From positions 868,001 to 932,000 of the forward strand of contig NZ_CP107917.1 of NCBI RefSeq assembly GCF_036014175.1: a stretch of DNA of 64,000 nt. The letters run 5' to 3'. The notes beneath the pieces are model-generated. The model saw only the letters and a list, made by a program, of their open reading frames with translations. It did not search any database and had not been told where the DNA came from. Within the stretch, counting starts at the first letter, position 1; every line of letters begins with the position of its first letter. This DNA is from Streptomyces sp. NBC_00443. Lineage in GTDB: Bacteria; Actinomycetota; Actinomycetes; Streptomycetales; Streptomycetaceae. Position numbers and translations under genes: made by a program. Of this stretch, positions 36,255 to 45,859 are shown piece after piece.

Positions 36255-39200
36255 CGGGGAGCCGCCTTCGGGGCCACGGCCGGGACGTCCCCGGGGATCA
36301 GGATGCGCAGGTCGTCCAGAGTGGGCGCGGCCAGTGAGCCGAGCCGTCCCGCCTGCCGGGTGACCATCGCCTCGACCACCTGGCGGGCCAGGCGGGCGTT
36401 GCCGAACGTCCGGTCCCGGGGCAGCGCCTCGAAGTACTCCCTGAGCAGCGGGCCGGTGCCGGGCCCGCACTCGTAGCCCATGCTCGCGGCCTGACCGCGC
36501 ACGATGGTGACCAGTTCCTCGGAGGAGTAGTCGGCGAAGGTGATCCGGCGCGGGAAGCGGGAGGACAGGCCCGGGTTGGAGGCGAGGAAGCGTTCCATCT
36601 CGTCGGTGTAGCCGGCAACGATGACGACCACCTCGTCGCGATGGTCCTCCATCAGCTTCAGCAGCGTGTCCACCGCCTCCTGGCCGAAGTCGGCACCACC
36701 GCCGCGCGGGGTGAGGGTGTACGCCTCGTCGATGAACAGCACACCGCCACGGGCCCGTTCGAAGACCTCGCGGGTCAGCTGAGCGGTGTGGCCGATGTAG
36801 CGGCCGACCAGGTCGGCGCGGGCCGCCTCGATCAGCTGGCCCCGCTGCAGGATGCCGAGCTGGGTCAGGATCTGGCCGTAGAGCCGGGCCACCGTGGTCT
36901 TGCCGGTACCGGGCGGGCCGGTGAAGACGAGGTGGTGGCTGAGCGAGGGCACCGGCAGTCCGGCCGCGGCACGGTGGCGGGCGGTGGTGATGAGGTTGAC
37001 CAGGTCCGCGACGTCGCGCTTCACCTCGGCCAGGCCGATCATGTCGCCGAGGCGGGTCAGCGGGTCGTCGTCGGGAGCGGCGGACTCGGTGGCCGTCGCG
37101 GCGGCGGAGACGTCCTCCGGCAGCAGCAGCCGCAGGTCGTGCTCGCCGACCTGTGCCTGGGAGGCGAGCCGGACCGCCTGCCGGTCCACCATCTCCTCGA
37201 ACACCCCGCGCGCGGCACGGCCGTTGCCGAAGCCGGCGTCTCTCGGCATCGCCTCGAAGTGCGCGGCCAGCGCCGCCGCGGTGCCCTCGCCCAGCTCGTA
37301 CTGGTGCTGGGCGCACATGTTCTCCATGATCGCGACCAGTTCGGGCACCGAGTAGTTCTCGAACTCGACGGTCCGTGAGAAACGGGACGCCAGACCCGGG
37401 TTGGAGCCGAGGAACGACTCCATCTCCCGGGAGTAACCGGCCGCGACCACCACCACGTCGTCGCGGTGGTCCTCCATCAGCTTCAGCAGGGTGTCCACCG
37501 CCTCGCGGCCGAAGTCGGCGCCGCCGTTGCCGCTGTCCGCGGTGAGCGTGTACGCCTCGTCGACGAACAGCACGCCACCGAGGGCCCGTTGGAAGGTCTC
37601 GGTGGTCTTGATCGCCGTACCGCCGACGACTTGCGCGACCAGGTCGGCGCGGGAGACCTCCACCAGGTGTCCGCTGCGCAGCGAACCCAGTTCGGCGAGG
37701 ATCGCCCCGTAGAGACGGGCGACGGTGGTCTTACCGGTGCCGGGCGGGCCCGCGAAGATCAGGTGCCGGCTCATCGGCGGGGCGGACATGCCGAGTTGCT
37801 CACGGCGCTGGGCGAGCTGGGTCAGGTTGACCAGCGTGCCGACCTGCTGCTTGACGTTCTCCAGGCCGATCAGCGCGTTCAGGGCGCCGAGCGGGCCGTC
37901 CGCGCGGTCCGGCGGGGGCGCGTCCGCGGCGCCGGAGCCGGCCGGGTCGGTGTTCTCGGCGCTGCCGGTGCCCCAGGCGTCCCGCTTGCCGTTGCCGGTG
38001 CTGTTCAGCCCCTCCACGGCGAGCCGTTCGCCGGGCACGGTCTGCACCAGGCCGCCGCCCTCGTTCTCCCGGGCGAGGCAGTTCACGAGCGAGACCGGCG
38101 CGGTGGACTCCACCCGGAAGCCGTCCTGGGCGCCGCCGGAGACCTCGCAGCCGCTGAGCGAGGCGAGCGCGCCCTCGCGCAGTAGGTAGCCATGGCCCTG
38201 AGCGGCGTGCACGGTGGTGCGGTTGGCGGTCAACTCGCCGCCCGCGGCGACCACCACGCCCTCCTCGGCGGATATCTCGACACGGAAGTCGCGGACGGTG
38301 ACGTTGCCGCCGTCCTCCACGATCAGGCCGCTGGTGGCGGTGTCGGAGACTCCGCCACCGGCCAGGTAGAGGGTGCTGCCGGAGCCCACCCGCACACCCG
38401 CGCCCTTCGGCCGTACGATCTCGCAGTCCTCGGCGCGGCCCCTGGCGTCCTTGCCGGCCACGATGCCGTCACCTGTGGGCTCCACCAGGCGGGCCCGGCG
38501 CAGCAGCGGGTTGGCGCCGCCGCGCACGGAGACTGCGGGCGCGCCGCCGATCACCTCCAGGCGGTCCAGCTCAGGCGCGGAGTCCTCCTCCAGGAGCAGC
38601 CCGGTCTGTTCGCAGTCGCGGACCGTCAGGCCGGTCAGCGCCGGGGACGCGGCCCCGGCGACGCGCACCGCGGCTCCCTGCGCGCCGTCCACCCAGCAGT
38701 CCTCGAACGTGCCGCGCGCCCGGTCGGTGACCAGCACGCCGTGGCCGCGGGTGCGTGAGACGCGGCAGCGGCGCAGCACCGGGTCGGTGCCGGCGGCCAG
38801 CGCGATCCCGTTGCCGGAGGCGCCGGTGACGCGGACGTCCTCCAGTGTCGTACGGCCCGCGCTGCTCAGGTGCACGCCGGTGCTGGTGTCGTGCACCACG
38901 GTGCGGATCACCGTGAGGGAGCAGTTCTGCTCCAGGGCGAGGGAGGGCTTGTCGGTGGAGGAGATGTCGCAGTCCTCGACGATGCCGCGGGATTCGCCGT
39001 TGGCGAGCAGGCCGTTGCCGCGGGCGTCGCGCACCGTGCAGCCGCGGATGCGGGCCTCGCCCTGCTCGGCGAGGACGAGGCCGCTGGTGCCCAGGTGCTC
39101 CAGCGTGCAGGACTCCACGGTGGTGGGCGTGGTCGAGGTGACCACGATGCCCGCGCCCTGCGGGTTGCTCACCCGGCAGTCCCGCAGCGCGAGGGAACCG

Positions 39201-39562
39201 GTGCCCCCGGCCAGCATCGCCGTCCAGGCGGCGCCGACGACCTCGCAGCCGTCGAGTGCGGCCTGCCCGCGCCGCACGTCCACGGCGGGCAGCTCGGCGT
39301 CGCCGCCGCGCAGGGTCAGTTCGGAGAGCATCACGGCGTCGGCGCGCAGCGCGAGCACGCTGCCCGAACGCGGCCGGATCTCGACGGTGCCCCGCCCTTC
39401 GGCGGCGGTGAGGGTGACCCTGGTGTTGATCACCAGGTTCTCCGCGTACGTCCCGGGCCGGACGCTGATGAGCGCACCGGTACGGGCGGCCGCGAGTGCC
39501 TCACCGATCGTCCGGTAGCGGTCCCGGTCCCCCGGACCGACCGTCAGTACCTGGCGCGACAC
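36251..39562 (-). CDS. Right-handed beta-helix protein fused to two EccA-like AAA ATPase domains
   Basis: 1103 residues from GTG 39562-39560 (AAGGAGG upstream). Residues ~1-500 are parallel beta-helix (pectate-lyase-like) coils, with repeating units such as [16 protein letters not shown]. Two CbxX/CfxQ-type AAA domains follow, with GPPGTGKTT at ~607 and ~883 and Walker B strands [12 protein letters not shown] and [12 protein letters not shown]. Arg-finger-like and sensor segments are duplicated. AAA domains of this class occur in EccA, the cytoplasmic chaperone ATPase of mycobacterial ESX systems, where a TPR domain precedes a single AAA. Here a beta-helix replaces the TPR part. Translationally coupled to the mycosin gene. 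A substrate-handling ATPase role is inferred. Confidence 0.88.
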   Translation of the reverse strand: MSRQVLTVGPGDRDRYRTIGEALAAARTGALISVRPGTYAENLVINTRVTLTAAEGRGTVEIRPRSGSVLALRADAVMLSELTLRGGDAELPAVDVRRGQAALDGCEVVGAAWTAMLAGGTGSLALRDCRVSNPQGAGIVVTSTTPTTVESCTLEHLGTSGLVLAEQGEARIRGCTVRDARGNGLLANGESRGIVEDCDISSTDKPSLALEQNCSLTVIRTVVHDTSTGVHLSSAGRTTLEDVRVTGASGNGIALAAGTDPVLRRCRVSRTRGHGVLVTDRARGTFEDCWVDGAQGAAVRVAGAASPALTGLTVRDCEQTGLLLEEDSAPELDRLEVIGGAPAVSVRGGANPLLRRARLVEPTGDGIVAGKDARGRAEDCEIVRPKGAGVRVGSGSTLYLAGGGVSDTATSGLIVEDGGNVTVRDFRVEISAEEGVVVAAGGELTANRTTVHAAQGHGYLLREGALASLSGCEVSGGAQDGFRVESTAPVSLVNCLARENEGGGLVQTVPGERLAVEGLNSTGNGKRDAWGTGSAENTDPAGSGAADAPPPDRADGPLGALNALIGLENVKQQVGTLVNLTQLAQRREQLGMSAPPMSRHLIFAGPPGTGKTTVARLYGAILAELGSLRSGHLVEVSRADLVAQVVGGTAIKTTETFQRALGGVLFVDEAYTLTADSGNGGADFGREAVDTLLKLMEDHRDDVVVVAAGYSREMESFLGSNPGLASRFSRTVEFENYSVPELVAIMENMCAQHQYELGEGTAAALAAHFEAMPRDAGFGNGRAARGVFEEMVDRQAVRLASQAQVGEHDLRLLLPEDVSAAATATESAAPDDDPLTRLGDMIGLAEVKRDVADLVNLITTARHRAAAGLPVPSLSHHLVFTGPPGTGKTTVARLYGQILTQLGILQRGQLIEAARADLVGRYIGHTAQLTREVFERARGGVLFIDEAYTLTPRGGGADFGQEAVDTLLKLMEDHRDEVVVIVAGYTDEMERFLASNPGLSSRFPRRITFADYSSEELVTIVRGQAASMGYECGPGTGPLLREYFEALPRDRTFGNARLARQVVEAMVTRQAGRLGSLAAPTLDDLRILIPGDVPAVAPKAAPR

Positions 39563-39705
39563 GCACCAACCTCCTTGCTACGGCGGCGTCTTCTGCGGGC
39601 GCCCCCTCGTCGGCGGCGCGTGTCGGCGAGCCGACCGAGCCATCATGCCCCGCGTTCGGGGCGTACGGATGCCGAGTGCGGTGTTCTCGGCCTGCGGGCG
39701 TCCGG

Positions 39706-40890
39706 TCAGACGCTCCACTTCTGGTTGTCGGTGCCGGCGCAGGTCCACAGTTGCAGCCAGGCCCCGTTGCCCCGGTTGTTGTCCTTGATGTCGACGCACT
39801 TGCCGACGACGGTGTTGACCAGGTCATGCCGCTCGTTCAGGACGAACTTCTGGGCGGCGTTGCCGCTGCACCAGGCGATCTGGATGGGAGTGCCGTCGTT
39901 GTAGTTCGCGTTGGCCACGTCCAGGCACAGGCCGTTGATGCGTACGGTGCCGTCGGAGGCGAACTGCCACCTCTGCGCGGGACCGTTGTTGCAGTCCCAC
40001 ACCATCAGCTTCTTGCCGTCGCCGAACTCTGCGTTCGGTACGTCGATGCAGCGGCCGGAGAGATGGCTGCGCAGGGAGACCGGGGCACTGAACGTGACGC
40101 CCGAACCGGCGTTGGCGGGCTTGTCGCCGCCGGACTTGTTCCCGCCGCTGGGCTTCTCGGGCTGGTCCTTTTCGCCCACGTCCCCCTTGGGACTGTCCTT
40201 CTGGCCGGTGTCCTGCTTCGGCGTGTCCTTGCCCGAGTTCTGCGCCGAGGTGCCCGCGGGAGCTTCCTTGACCGGCTTGTCGGGCTTGGCGGACTCCTTC
40301 TTGCCACCGCCCGAGGCACTGGCGTCGGGCTTGGTCACCACGAAGTCGCCGGGTGCCTCCGGCGAACCGCCGCCGAGCACGGTTCCTCCCGCCGGGGCCG
40401 TCTTGTTGTCCTTGTCGTCGCCCCCGACGAGTACCAGGAACGGCACCGACACGAGCAGCGCCCCGGCGACCGCGGCCCCGGCCAGCGCCGCCCTGCCCGG
40501 CCGCCCCACCTGACCGGCCTCCTGCTGCGGCCGGTCGATGGCGGTCGAGGTCATGGTCCGCACGAGTGCGGGCAGCCGGCTCTTGGCCGCCGCGGCGGCA
40601 CCGGGGTCGGTTTCGGCCTCGGACTCGGACCGGCTGCCGGAGTCGGCCCCGCTCTCGGGGCTGGTCCCCGCCTCGGCCTCGGCCGCGGTGGCCCTGCTCT
40701 CTACGGCCGTCTCCTCCGCCTCGGCAGCCTTGGCTCCGGCCTCGACCCCGCTCTTCGCCTCTGCGGGCTCGGGTTCGGGCTCGGTGGCCGAGGCGGCGAC
40801 GGCGGTGGCGGTGGTCGCGGCCGTCTCCTCACCGTCGGAGCCGGACTCCGACCGGGGGGAAGTGGGGGTGTGCTGGACCGGACGCGTCAC
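39706..40890 (-). CDS. Membrane-anchored ricin-type lectin protein
   Basis: 394 residues from GTG 40890-40888, overlapping the previous stop (GTGA). Residues 1-130 are a disordered Ala/Glu/Ser-rich cytoplasmic segment. One membrane helix lies at ~132-156, then a Lys/Pro/Asp/Gly-rich linker. A ricin-type beta-trefoil domain (~265-394) carries three QxW-type repeats: CIDV...AQRW, CLDV...AQKF and CVDI...NQKW. The domain should bind carbohydrate outside the cell. It sits inside the second T7SS operon and matches in layout the B-lectin protein at 42256. Role probably wall or target-glycan attachment. Confidence 0.88.
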   Translation of the reverse strand: MTRPVQHTPTSPRSESGSDGEETAATTATAVAASATEPEPEPAEAKSGVEAGAKAAEAEETAVESRATAAEAEAGTSPESGADSGSRSESEAETDPGAAAAAKSRLPALVRTMTSTAIDRPQQEAGQVGRPGRAALAGAAVAGALLVSVPFLVLVGGDDKDNKTAPAGGTVLGGGSPEAPGDFVVTKPDASASGGGKKESAKPDKPVKEAPAGTSAQNSGKDTPKQDTGQKDSPKGDVGEKDQPEKPSGGNKSGGDKPANAGSGVTFSAPVSLRSHLSGRCIDVPNAEFGDGKKLMVWDCNNGPAQRWQFASDGTVRINGLCLDVANANYNDGTPIQIAWCSGNAAQKFVLNERHDLVNTVVGKCVDIKDNNRGNGAWLQLWTCAGTDNQKWSV

Positions 40891-41717
40891 GGGGTCCTCC
40901 CTGTCATGTGGGGCCAGGGTTCAGGGGAGTTGTCGGTGCGGGCCGCGGAGGGGACCGCGGTCGCGGGACCGGTAGGGTCCGCCGGGCCCGAGCGGGCGCC
41001 GATGCCCTCCTCCGCCGCTGCGTCCGCCGCGGGCGCCCCCTCGGCGCCCGGCCCTTGTTCGGGACCGAGGAGACTGTCCGCCGGGACGAGCAAGGGGGCC
41101 GCGGCCCCGGCGTTGGCCATCAGCAAAGTGCCCGTACCGGTCAGGGAACGGGCCAACTCCCGGGCGGGGAGCGTGTCATGCCGAAGTGCCGCGGACATGA
41201 ACTCGTGCGCCGGTGAGGTGAACAACAGCACCACCGGCGCCCCGTCCCGCCCGGCGGCCGTGAGCGGCCCGCCGTCCGGTCCGCGCACCACCGTGATGTC
41301 CGCGTCGGCGAGCGCCGCGACGGCCTCGTCCACCGAGCCGTAGCCGGTGGCGGCCCGCTGTGCCGCGGCGTCCACCGGGTCGGTGGGCTCCGGCCAGCCG
41401 AGCACCCGGGCGGAGGGCCGGTACGCCGGGTTGGCGCGGTAGTCCCCCACCCTCCCGCTCTCGTCCGACTGCCACTCCCCCAGCACCGCCCACTCGGGCG
41501 GCGTCCGCTCGTCGGTCCACTCGGGGTCCACCACTCCGATCCAGTGCCCCGGCGCCCGGCGGGCGGCGGCCTGCACGGCCTCGGGTATCTCGGGGGTGTC
41601 GGTGGCCTCGACGGAGTCGGCGCCGGGTGCCTCCGAGGCGGCGGTGGCACCGGAGCCGTCGGGCACCACGGGCAGGGCCTCGTGCCCGCCCTCCTGCCGC
41701 TGTCCGGGCCGCATCTC
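40887..41717 (-). CDS. Type VII secretion system-associated protein (SseB-like)
   Basis: 276 residues from ATG 41717-41715. A longer GTG start at 41780 is open but adds an unlikely leader, and a GTG two codons upstream is also possible. The core has HWIGVVDPEW and EWQSDESGRVGDY, followed by an alternating alpha/beta SseB-like segment with VVLLFTSPAHEF. The tail is rich in Ala/Pro/Gly. Proteins of this type are found next to ESX genes in Streptomyces; biochemical role unknown. First gene of the operon that continues with the ricin-type lectin, the beta-helix/AAA protein and the mycosin. The stop overlaps the next start. Confidence 0.7.
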   Translation of the reverse strand, partial: EMRPGQRQEGGHEALPVVPDGSGATAASEAPGADSVEATDTPEIPEAVQAAARRAPGHWIGVVDPEWTDERTPPEWAVLGEWQSDESGRVGDYRANPAYRPSARVLGWPEPTDPVDAAAQRAATGYGSVDEAVAALADADITVVRGPDGGPLTAAGRDGAPVVLLFTSPAHEFMSAALRHDTLPARELARSLTGTGTLLMANAGAAAPLLVPADSLLGPEQGPGAEGAPAADAAAEEGIGARSGPADPTGPATAVPSAARTDNSPEPWPHMTGRTP

Positions 41718-42255
41718 CACCTGAACTCTTGTGTCCCTACGAATACTTGAGTGTCGAACGGCATGGACGCACAGCGACACTGATCAACTCGGGGCGCCAA
41801 CAGGATGCCACACGAGCCTCGTCCGTGGCGGTTCGGGCCGGGTCCGTATCGGGCGCCCGCGTGCCCGTTTGCTGCCCGGTTGGGGGACGTTCCGGGAGCA
41901 GGGAGGCGTGGGCGGACAAAGCGACGGCAGGGTTGGGGCGGGTGGGGCGGCTGATCGCCCCCGGTACAGGCTAAGTTGGGGTGCGCCATCGGTCCGGTCG
42001 GCATACGGCGCCTTCCGGCCGGGCGTCCGGGCCGGGGCCGTACGGGAAGACCGCGCAGCTCGGGAGGGCGTCGGACCAGCCTGCGGCCGCCACCGCGGCG
42101 GGTCTTTCGGAACTCGGCGCCCAGGACCGGGCGTACCGGTTCGTCCCGGCGCGGCACTCGACCAACGCCCGCCAGGCTTCCCGGCGTTCGTCCGGCCGGC
42201 CGTCGCGCGGGCCCTGCCCACCACCAGCAGCTCCGCCACCGAGGAGGAGTACCGC
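41718..42255. promoter_or_regulatory. Divergent intergenic region between T7SS operon 2 and the B-lectin gene
   Basis: 538 bp with no convincing gene. It should hold the promoters for both directions. A strong ribosome-binding tract GAGGAGGAG at 42241-42249 serves the B-lectin gene. Confidence 0.4.
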
Positions 42256-43251
42256 ATGTCCCCCCAGCAGCAGACCCCCGGCGCGAACGCGGAGGCGGCC
42301 GCCGCCCGTGAAGGGGAGGCCGGGTTACCGCCCACGCCCTCCGCCCCGGACGAGGCGGCGCCGAGCACGGCCGCAGCCCCCGAGGCGGAGTCCGGCACCA
42401 CCCCGGCCGGGGAGAGCACCGCCACCGCACCTCCCGCCGAGGAGAGCGCCGAAGCCGCGGCCCCGCCCGCAGGTGCGGCGGCAGCAGCCGGCACGACTGA
42501 GGCGCCCGAGGAGCGCGCCGCGGTGGCCGCGGCAGTCGGGACGACACCCCCGGGCACCAGGACCGGCACCGGAGTCGGCAGCGGACGCCCCCGCAAGCCG
42601 GTCCTGGCGGGTGCCGCGATAGCCGGCGCGGTCCTCATCGCCGTACCGCTGCTGCTGGCCGGCAGCGCGAAGGACGACGGGCCGGGCAATTCCCAGGGGC
42701 CGGCCGCGGGTTCCGACACCGTCCTGAACCCGAACTCCGCCCCCGCCGCTCTCGACGACTACGTGGCCGAGAAGCCCAGTCCGTCCCCGAAGAAGGCGAA
42801 GCCGGAGAAGACCGAGCCCGCGAAGGTCGTCGCTCCCCCGCCTGCCGCGCCCTCCCCGGAGCCCAGCAAGACCAGCGCTCCCGCCAAACCGAAGCCGAAG
42901 CCGAAGCCCAAGGCGAGCCCGCAGCCGAACTGGAGCACCGAGAGCGTCTTCGCGACCAGCGTCCTGGAGGTCAACCAGGCCTGGACCACCAACCGCATCC
43001 GGATGGTCATGCAGACCGACGGCAACCTCGTCGTCTACAACGAGCAGAGCAAGCCCATCTGGGCATCCATGACCTTCGGCCAGAACCACCGGGCGATCTT
43101 CCAGCCGGACGGCAACCTCGTCATCCACAACGCCGAGGACCGCCCCATCTGGGCCTCACAGACCTGGGGCCGCGAGGGCGCCCAGCTGGTCCTGCGGGCC
43201 GACGCCAAGGTCGTCATCGTGCACAACGGCAACGTGGTCTGGTCGACCTGA
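42256..43251 (+). CDS. Membrane-anchored B-type (mannose-binding) lectin protein
   Basis: 331 residues from ATG 42256. Residues 1-110 are an Ala/Glu/Pro-rich cytoplasmic segment, then one membrane helix (~115-136) and a Pro/Lys-rich linker (KPKPKPKPK). A bulb-type lectin domain (~225-331) carries the QxDxNxVxY sugar-binding motifs QTDGNLVVYN and QPDGNLVIHN, and a third decayed copy RADAKVVIVHN. Layout and linker wording (DDYVAEKPSP here, GDFVVTKPDA there) match the divergent ricin-type protein, so the two look like paralogues with swapped lectin heads. Likely wall- or glycan-binding outside the membrane. A terminator follows. Confidence 0.87.
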   Translation: MSPQQQTPGANAEAAAAREGEAGLPPTPSAPDEAAPSTAAAPEAESGTTPAGESTATAPPAEESAEAAAPPAGAAAAAGTTEAPEERAAVAAAVGTTPPGTRTGTGVGSGRPRKPVLAGAAIAGAVLIAVPLLLAGSAKDDGPGNSQGPAAGSDTVLNPNSAPAALDDYVAEKPSPSPKKAKPEKTEPAKVVAPPPAAPSPEPSKTSAPAKPKPKPKPKASPQPNWSTESVFATSVLEVNQAWTTNRIRMVMQTDGNLVVYNEQSKPIWASMTFGQNHRAIFQPDGNLVIHNAEDRPIWASQTWGREGAQLVLRADAKVVIVHNGNVVWST

Positions 43252-43259
43252 CGCCCTTC

Positions 43260-43288
43260 GCGCGACGGGCTTCGAGGACCCGTCGCGC
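43260..43288 (+). terminator. Terminator after the B-lectin gene
   Basis: Arms GCGCGACGGG (43260-43269) and CCCGTCGCGC (43279-43288) pair perfectly over 10 bp around a 9-nt loop, 8 nt past the stop. Confidence 0.7.
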
Positions 43289-43339
43289 AGCCCGGGGCGG
43301 GGCCGGCGTGGGGGCAGGTGTGGGAGCCCGTCTGCGTTC

Positions 43340-43367
43340 TTGATGAAATTTGGTGTGCAGATATGTT
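43340..43367 (+). promoter_or_regulatory. Possible promoter of the GH5 gene
   Basis: TTGATG (43340-43345), 16-bp spacer, TATGTT (43362-43367), in a locally AT-rich stretch about 97 bp before the GTG start. A TGGGAGC half-site lies at 43321-43327; a full CebR palindrome was not seen. Confidence 0.4.
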
Positions 43368-43463
43368 GACCTCTGTTCGAGGCCTCTTCTACCTTGCGGG
43401 AGCCACAGAGCCGCCGAGCTGTTTGCGAGGTTCCGCGGACGCACCTGCCCGGAAGGGGATGCA

Positions 43464-44492
43464 GTGTCACGAAGGAATCATCACGGGGCGGCGATCCGCC
43501 TGGGGGCGTTGGCGGCCGGCGTCACGATGCTCGGCGGTGCCCTCGCCTCCCCCGCGTCCGCCGCACGCCACGTCCCGCCGCCGCCCGTCAGTGACTTCCG
43601 CGGGGTCAACTGGGCCGACCCGCGCGACAATTACGCCGACGACGCGGTCGTACCCTCGGGTCTGTCCACGACCGACAGCTACGCCACGACCTATGCCAAG
43701 TCCAGGGCGATCGTCGGCGGATTCGGCAAGCTCGGCGCCAACACGGTCCGGCTTCCGGTCAACCCCACCTCCGTGAACGGCCCCTTCTGGAAGTCGTACC
43801 GAGCCGCGATCGATGCCGCCACCGCCAAGGGTTTCAAGGTCATCCTGGGCTACTGGGAAGCCGACAACGCCAAGGACGGCAAGATCGACGACCAGGCCTC
43901 GTGGGACCGGATGTGGGCGCGGGTCACGTCCGCCTTCGCGCGCAACTCCAAGGTGTACTTCGAGCCGATGAACGAGCCGTTCGGCTACACCTCGCAGGAG
44001 TGGCGCGACGTGGCTGCGCGCTGGGTGGACACGCACCGCTTCGTGCCCCGCGACCGGATCCTCGTGGGAGGCGTCAAGTACAGCGAGGACGTCAAACCCG
44101 TGTGTGCCGACAGCCGGCTCGACGGCACCCGGCTGGCCCTGCACAACTACGGCTTCTGGCACACCGACTGGACCAGCGTCGACCAGTGGAAGCAGGACTT
44201 CAAGGAGCGCATCGGCGACTGCGCCGCGCGCACCGTCCTCGACGAGTTCGGCGCGACCATGACCTCCGGCCTGGACTACAACGGACCGGTCAACGGCTCC
44301 AGCGAGGTCGCCTACATCCAGGCCGCGACCGACACCATCCGGGAACTGGGCCTTGGCTCGGTCTACTGGCCGGGCCTGCGCAACGGCGACACCTACTCCC
44401 TCACCACGCTCCAGGGCACGGGCACCCGCCTGAGCCTGAAGCTGAACAACCGGAGCGGCCTGGACCGCCTGCACTGGGCCTGGCGGAAGTAA
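43464..44492 (+). CDS. Secreted glycoside hydrolase family 5 protein (cellulase-type)
   Basis: 342 residues from GTG 43464 (GGAAGGGG upstream). Signal peptide ~1-34 ending ASA. A TIM-barrel GH5 catalytic domain fills the rest. The acid/base Glu171 lies in YFEPMNEPFG and the nucleophile Glu261 in VLDEFGATM, with His227 (LALHNYGFW) on the expected barrel strand. It should hydrolyse a beta-1,4-glucan or related glucan outside the cell. There is no carbohydrate-binding module, so it may rely on its own groove. Monocistronic, with a possible promoter at 43340. Proximity to two lectin proteins may be meaningful or accidental. Confidence 0.9.
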   Translation: MSRRNHHGAAIRLGALAAGVTMLGGALASPASAARHVPPPPVSDFRGVNWADPRDNYADDAVVPSGLSTTDSYATTYAKSRAIVGGFGKLGANTVRLPVNPTSVNGPFWKSYRAAIDAATAKGFKVILGYWEADNAKDGKIDDQASWDRMWARVTSAFARNSKVYFEPMNEPFGYTSQEWRDVAARWVDTHRFVPRDRILVGGVKYSEDVKPVCADSRLDGTRLALHNYGFWHTDWTSVDQWKQDFKERIGDCAARTVLDEFGATMTSGLDYNGPVNGSSEVAYIQAATDTIRELGLGSVYWPGLRNGDTYSLTTLQGTGTRLSLKLNNRSGLDRLHWAWRK

Positions 44493-44543
44493 CCGGGGTG
44501 TGCCGCCCGGGCCGGCCGTGGCCGCGTCCGTCCCCGCCCACCG

Positions 44544-45698
44544 TCAGTGCCCGACCAGTTGGTCGGCCAGGCGGTGGGCCTGGGTGAGGAGGGTGCCGTA
44601 CGTCGCCAGGGTGTCGGGGTCGTCGGGGGCCGCGCCGAGCAGCCGCTGCCGTAGATCGTCCAAGGCGCGGTTCAGGTCCTCGACCACCTCGCGCAGCTCC
44701 TGGTCGGCCTGCTGGTCCTGCCCGCCGGGGGCGAACCGGCTGCGGGTGTAGAGCCCGATGGCGCGAGCGCTGCCGTGCAGAAAGTCCGCATAGGGCTTCG
44801 CGGCGTGCGGGCCCGGTCGCCAACCCTTGCGATCGTCACCGGAGGACTCCAGCACGGCCCGGGTGACGCCCGCGGTGTGGACGGCGACGTAGTCGAGGAC
44901 GGTCACCGCGTCGTCGTAGTCCTGACCCGGCTGCGAGGCCAGGCGGCTGCGGCGGCGGGGATTGACGCGCAGGCTCTCCCGGCTCCAGCCGACCGCCGCG
45001 TGGGCCTGGTCCACCAGGCGCCAGAGGCGCAGCGCACGCTCGTGCAGGGAACCGGCCGTGTGGGAGTCCCACTCGTCGGCGGCCAGCCGGTCGGCCACCC
45101 TTTCCAGGATCTCCTGCGCCTCGTCGGCCGCGTCCTCCAGCGCGGCACGAGTGCTGCGCAGATACAGCGGAGGCCGGATCAGTGCATTGACGGCGATCCC
45201 GACGAACGCGCCGAAGACCGCCTCCGCGATCCGTGCCGCCGACGAGGTGATCGTGACCGGCCCGCCAGTCAGTACGAAGAGGGCGCCGGTGGCCGCGTAG
45301 ACGCCCTGGCTGCCCAGGCGCCGCCAGTTTCCCAGCAGCACGACGGCCGGCAGCACCAGCGCCATGGCCGCCATCGGGGAGTCGAGGAGCAGGGCGACGC
45401 CGGTGGCCACCACCGTTCCCGTGGCGATGGCCGCCAGCTGCTGCAGGCCGTGCGCGATCGACCGGTACACCGTCGACTCCACCAGCACGATCGCCACCCA
45501 CGGCGCGATGAACGCCATCGGCGCCTGCAGCCACCAGCCCGCCACCGCCCACGCCACACACGCCGCCAGCGCGGCCTTGCCCGCCTGCATCGCCAGATCC
45601 CGCTCCCGCCCCGGCTCCGCAAACGCCCGCCGGACCGCCTCCACCGCGGCCCTGACGCGGGGCCGTACGCCCAGCGCCGTTCCTCGCATCCCGTGCAT
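44544..45698 (-). CDS. FUSC/aromatic acid exporter (ArAE) family membrane protein
   Basis: 384 residues from ATG 45698-45696; TTG 45707 and ATG 45689 are alternative starts. Residues ~25-165 form about five or six membrane helices (LAACVAWAVAGWWLQAPMAF, AGV..ALLLDSPMAAMALVL and ALFVLTGGPVTI). A long cytoplasmic helical domain follows (DAADEAQEILERVADRL). This matches the FUSC-like/ArAE family that exports aromatic acids and other amphipathic compounds. Converges with the GH5 gene and diverges from the DUF2235 gene. Confidence 0.83.
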   Translation of the reverse strand: MHGMRGTALGVRPRVRAAVEAVRRAFAEPGRERDLAMQAGKAALAACVAWAVAGWWLQAPMAFIAPWVAIVLVESTVYRSIAHGLQQLAAIATGTVVATGVALLLDSPMAAMALVLPAVVLLGNWRRLGSQGVYAATGALFVLTGGPVTITSSAARIAEAVFGAFVGIAVNALIRPPLYLRSTRAALEDAADEAQEILERVADRLAADEWDSHTAGSLHERALRLWRLVDQAHAAVGWSRESLRVNPRRRSRLASQPGQDYDDAVTVLDYVAVHTAGVTRAVLESSGDDRKGWRPGPHAAKPYADFLHGSARAIGLYTRSRFAPGGQDQQADQELREVVEDLNRALDDLRQRLLGAAPDDPDTLATYGTLLTQAHRLADQLVGH

Positions 45699-45859
45699 GC
45701 AGGCCAAGTGCCCTCACTGACCGGGATGAATGCACCCGGCAGCGGGTGACGTACGCCCCGTCGCGCGGGCCTCTGTCACATGGCGCGGCCCCTCGAGCGG
45801 TGGGAGCCTGGATGTGGTGCTGCGCGCGCTGCTCCGCGCTCTCGCGAGGAGGGATGGTC

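Noticed and set aside
43321..43334. CebR operator before the GH5 gene
   Set aside because: Only the TGGGAGC half-site is present; the palindrome is not completed.
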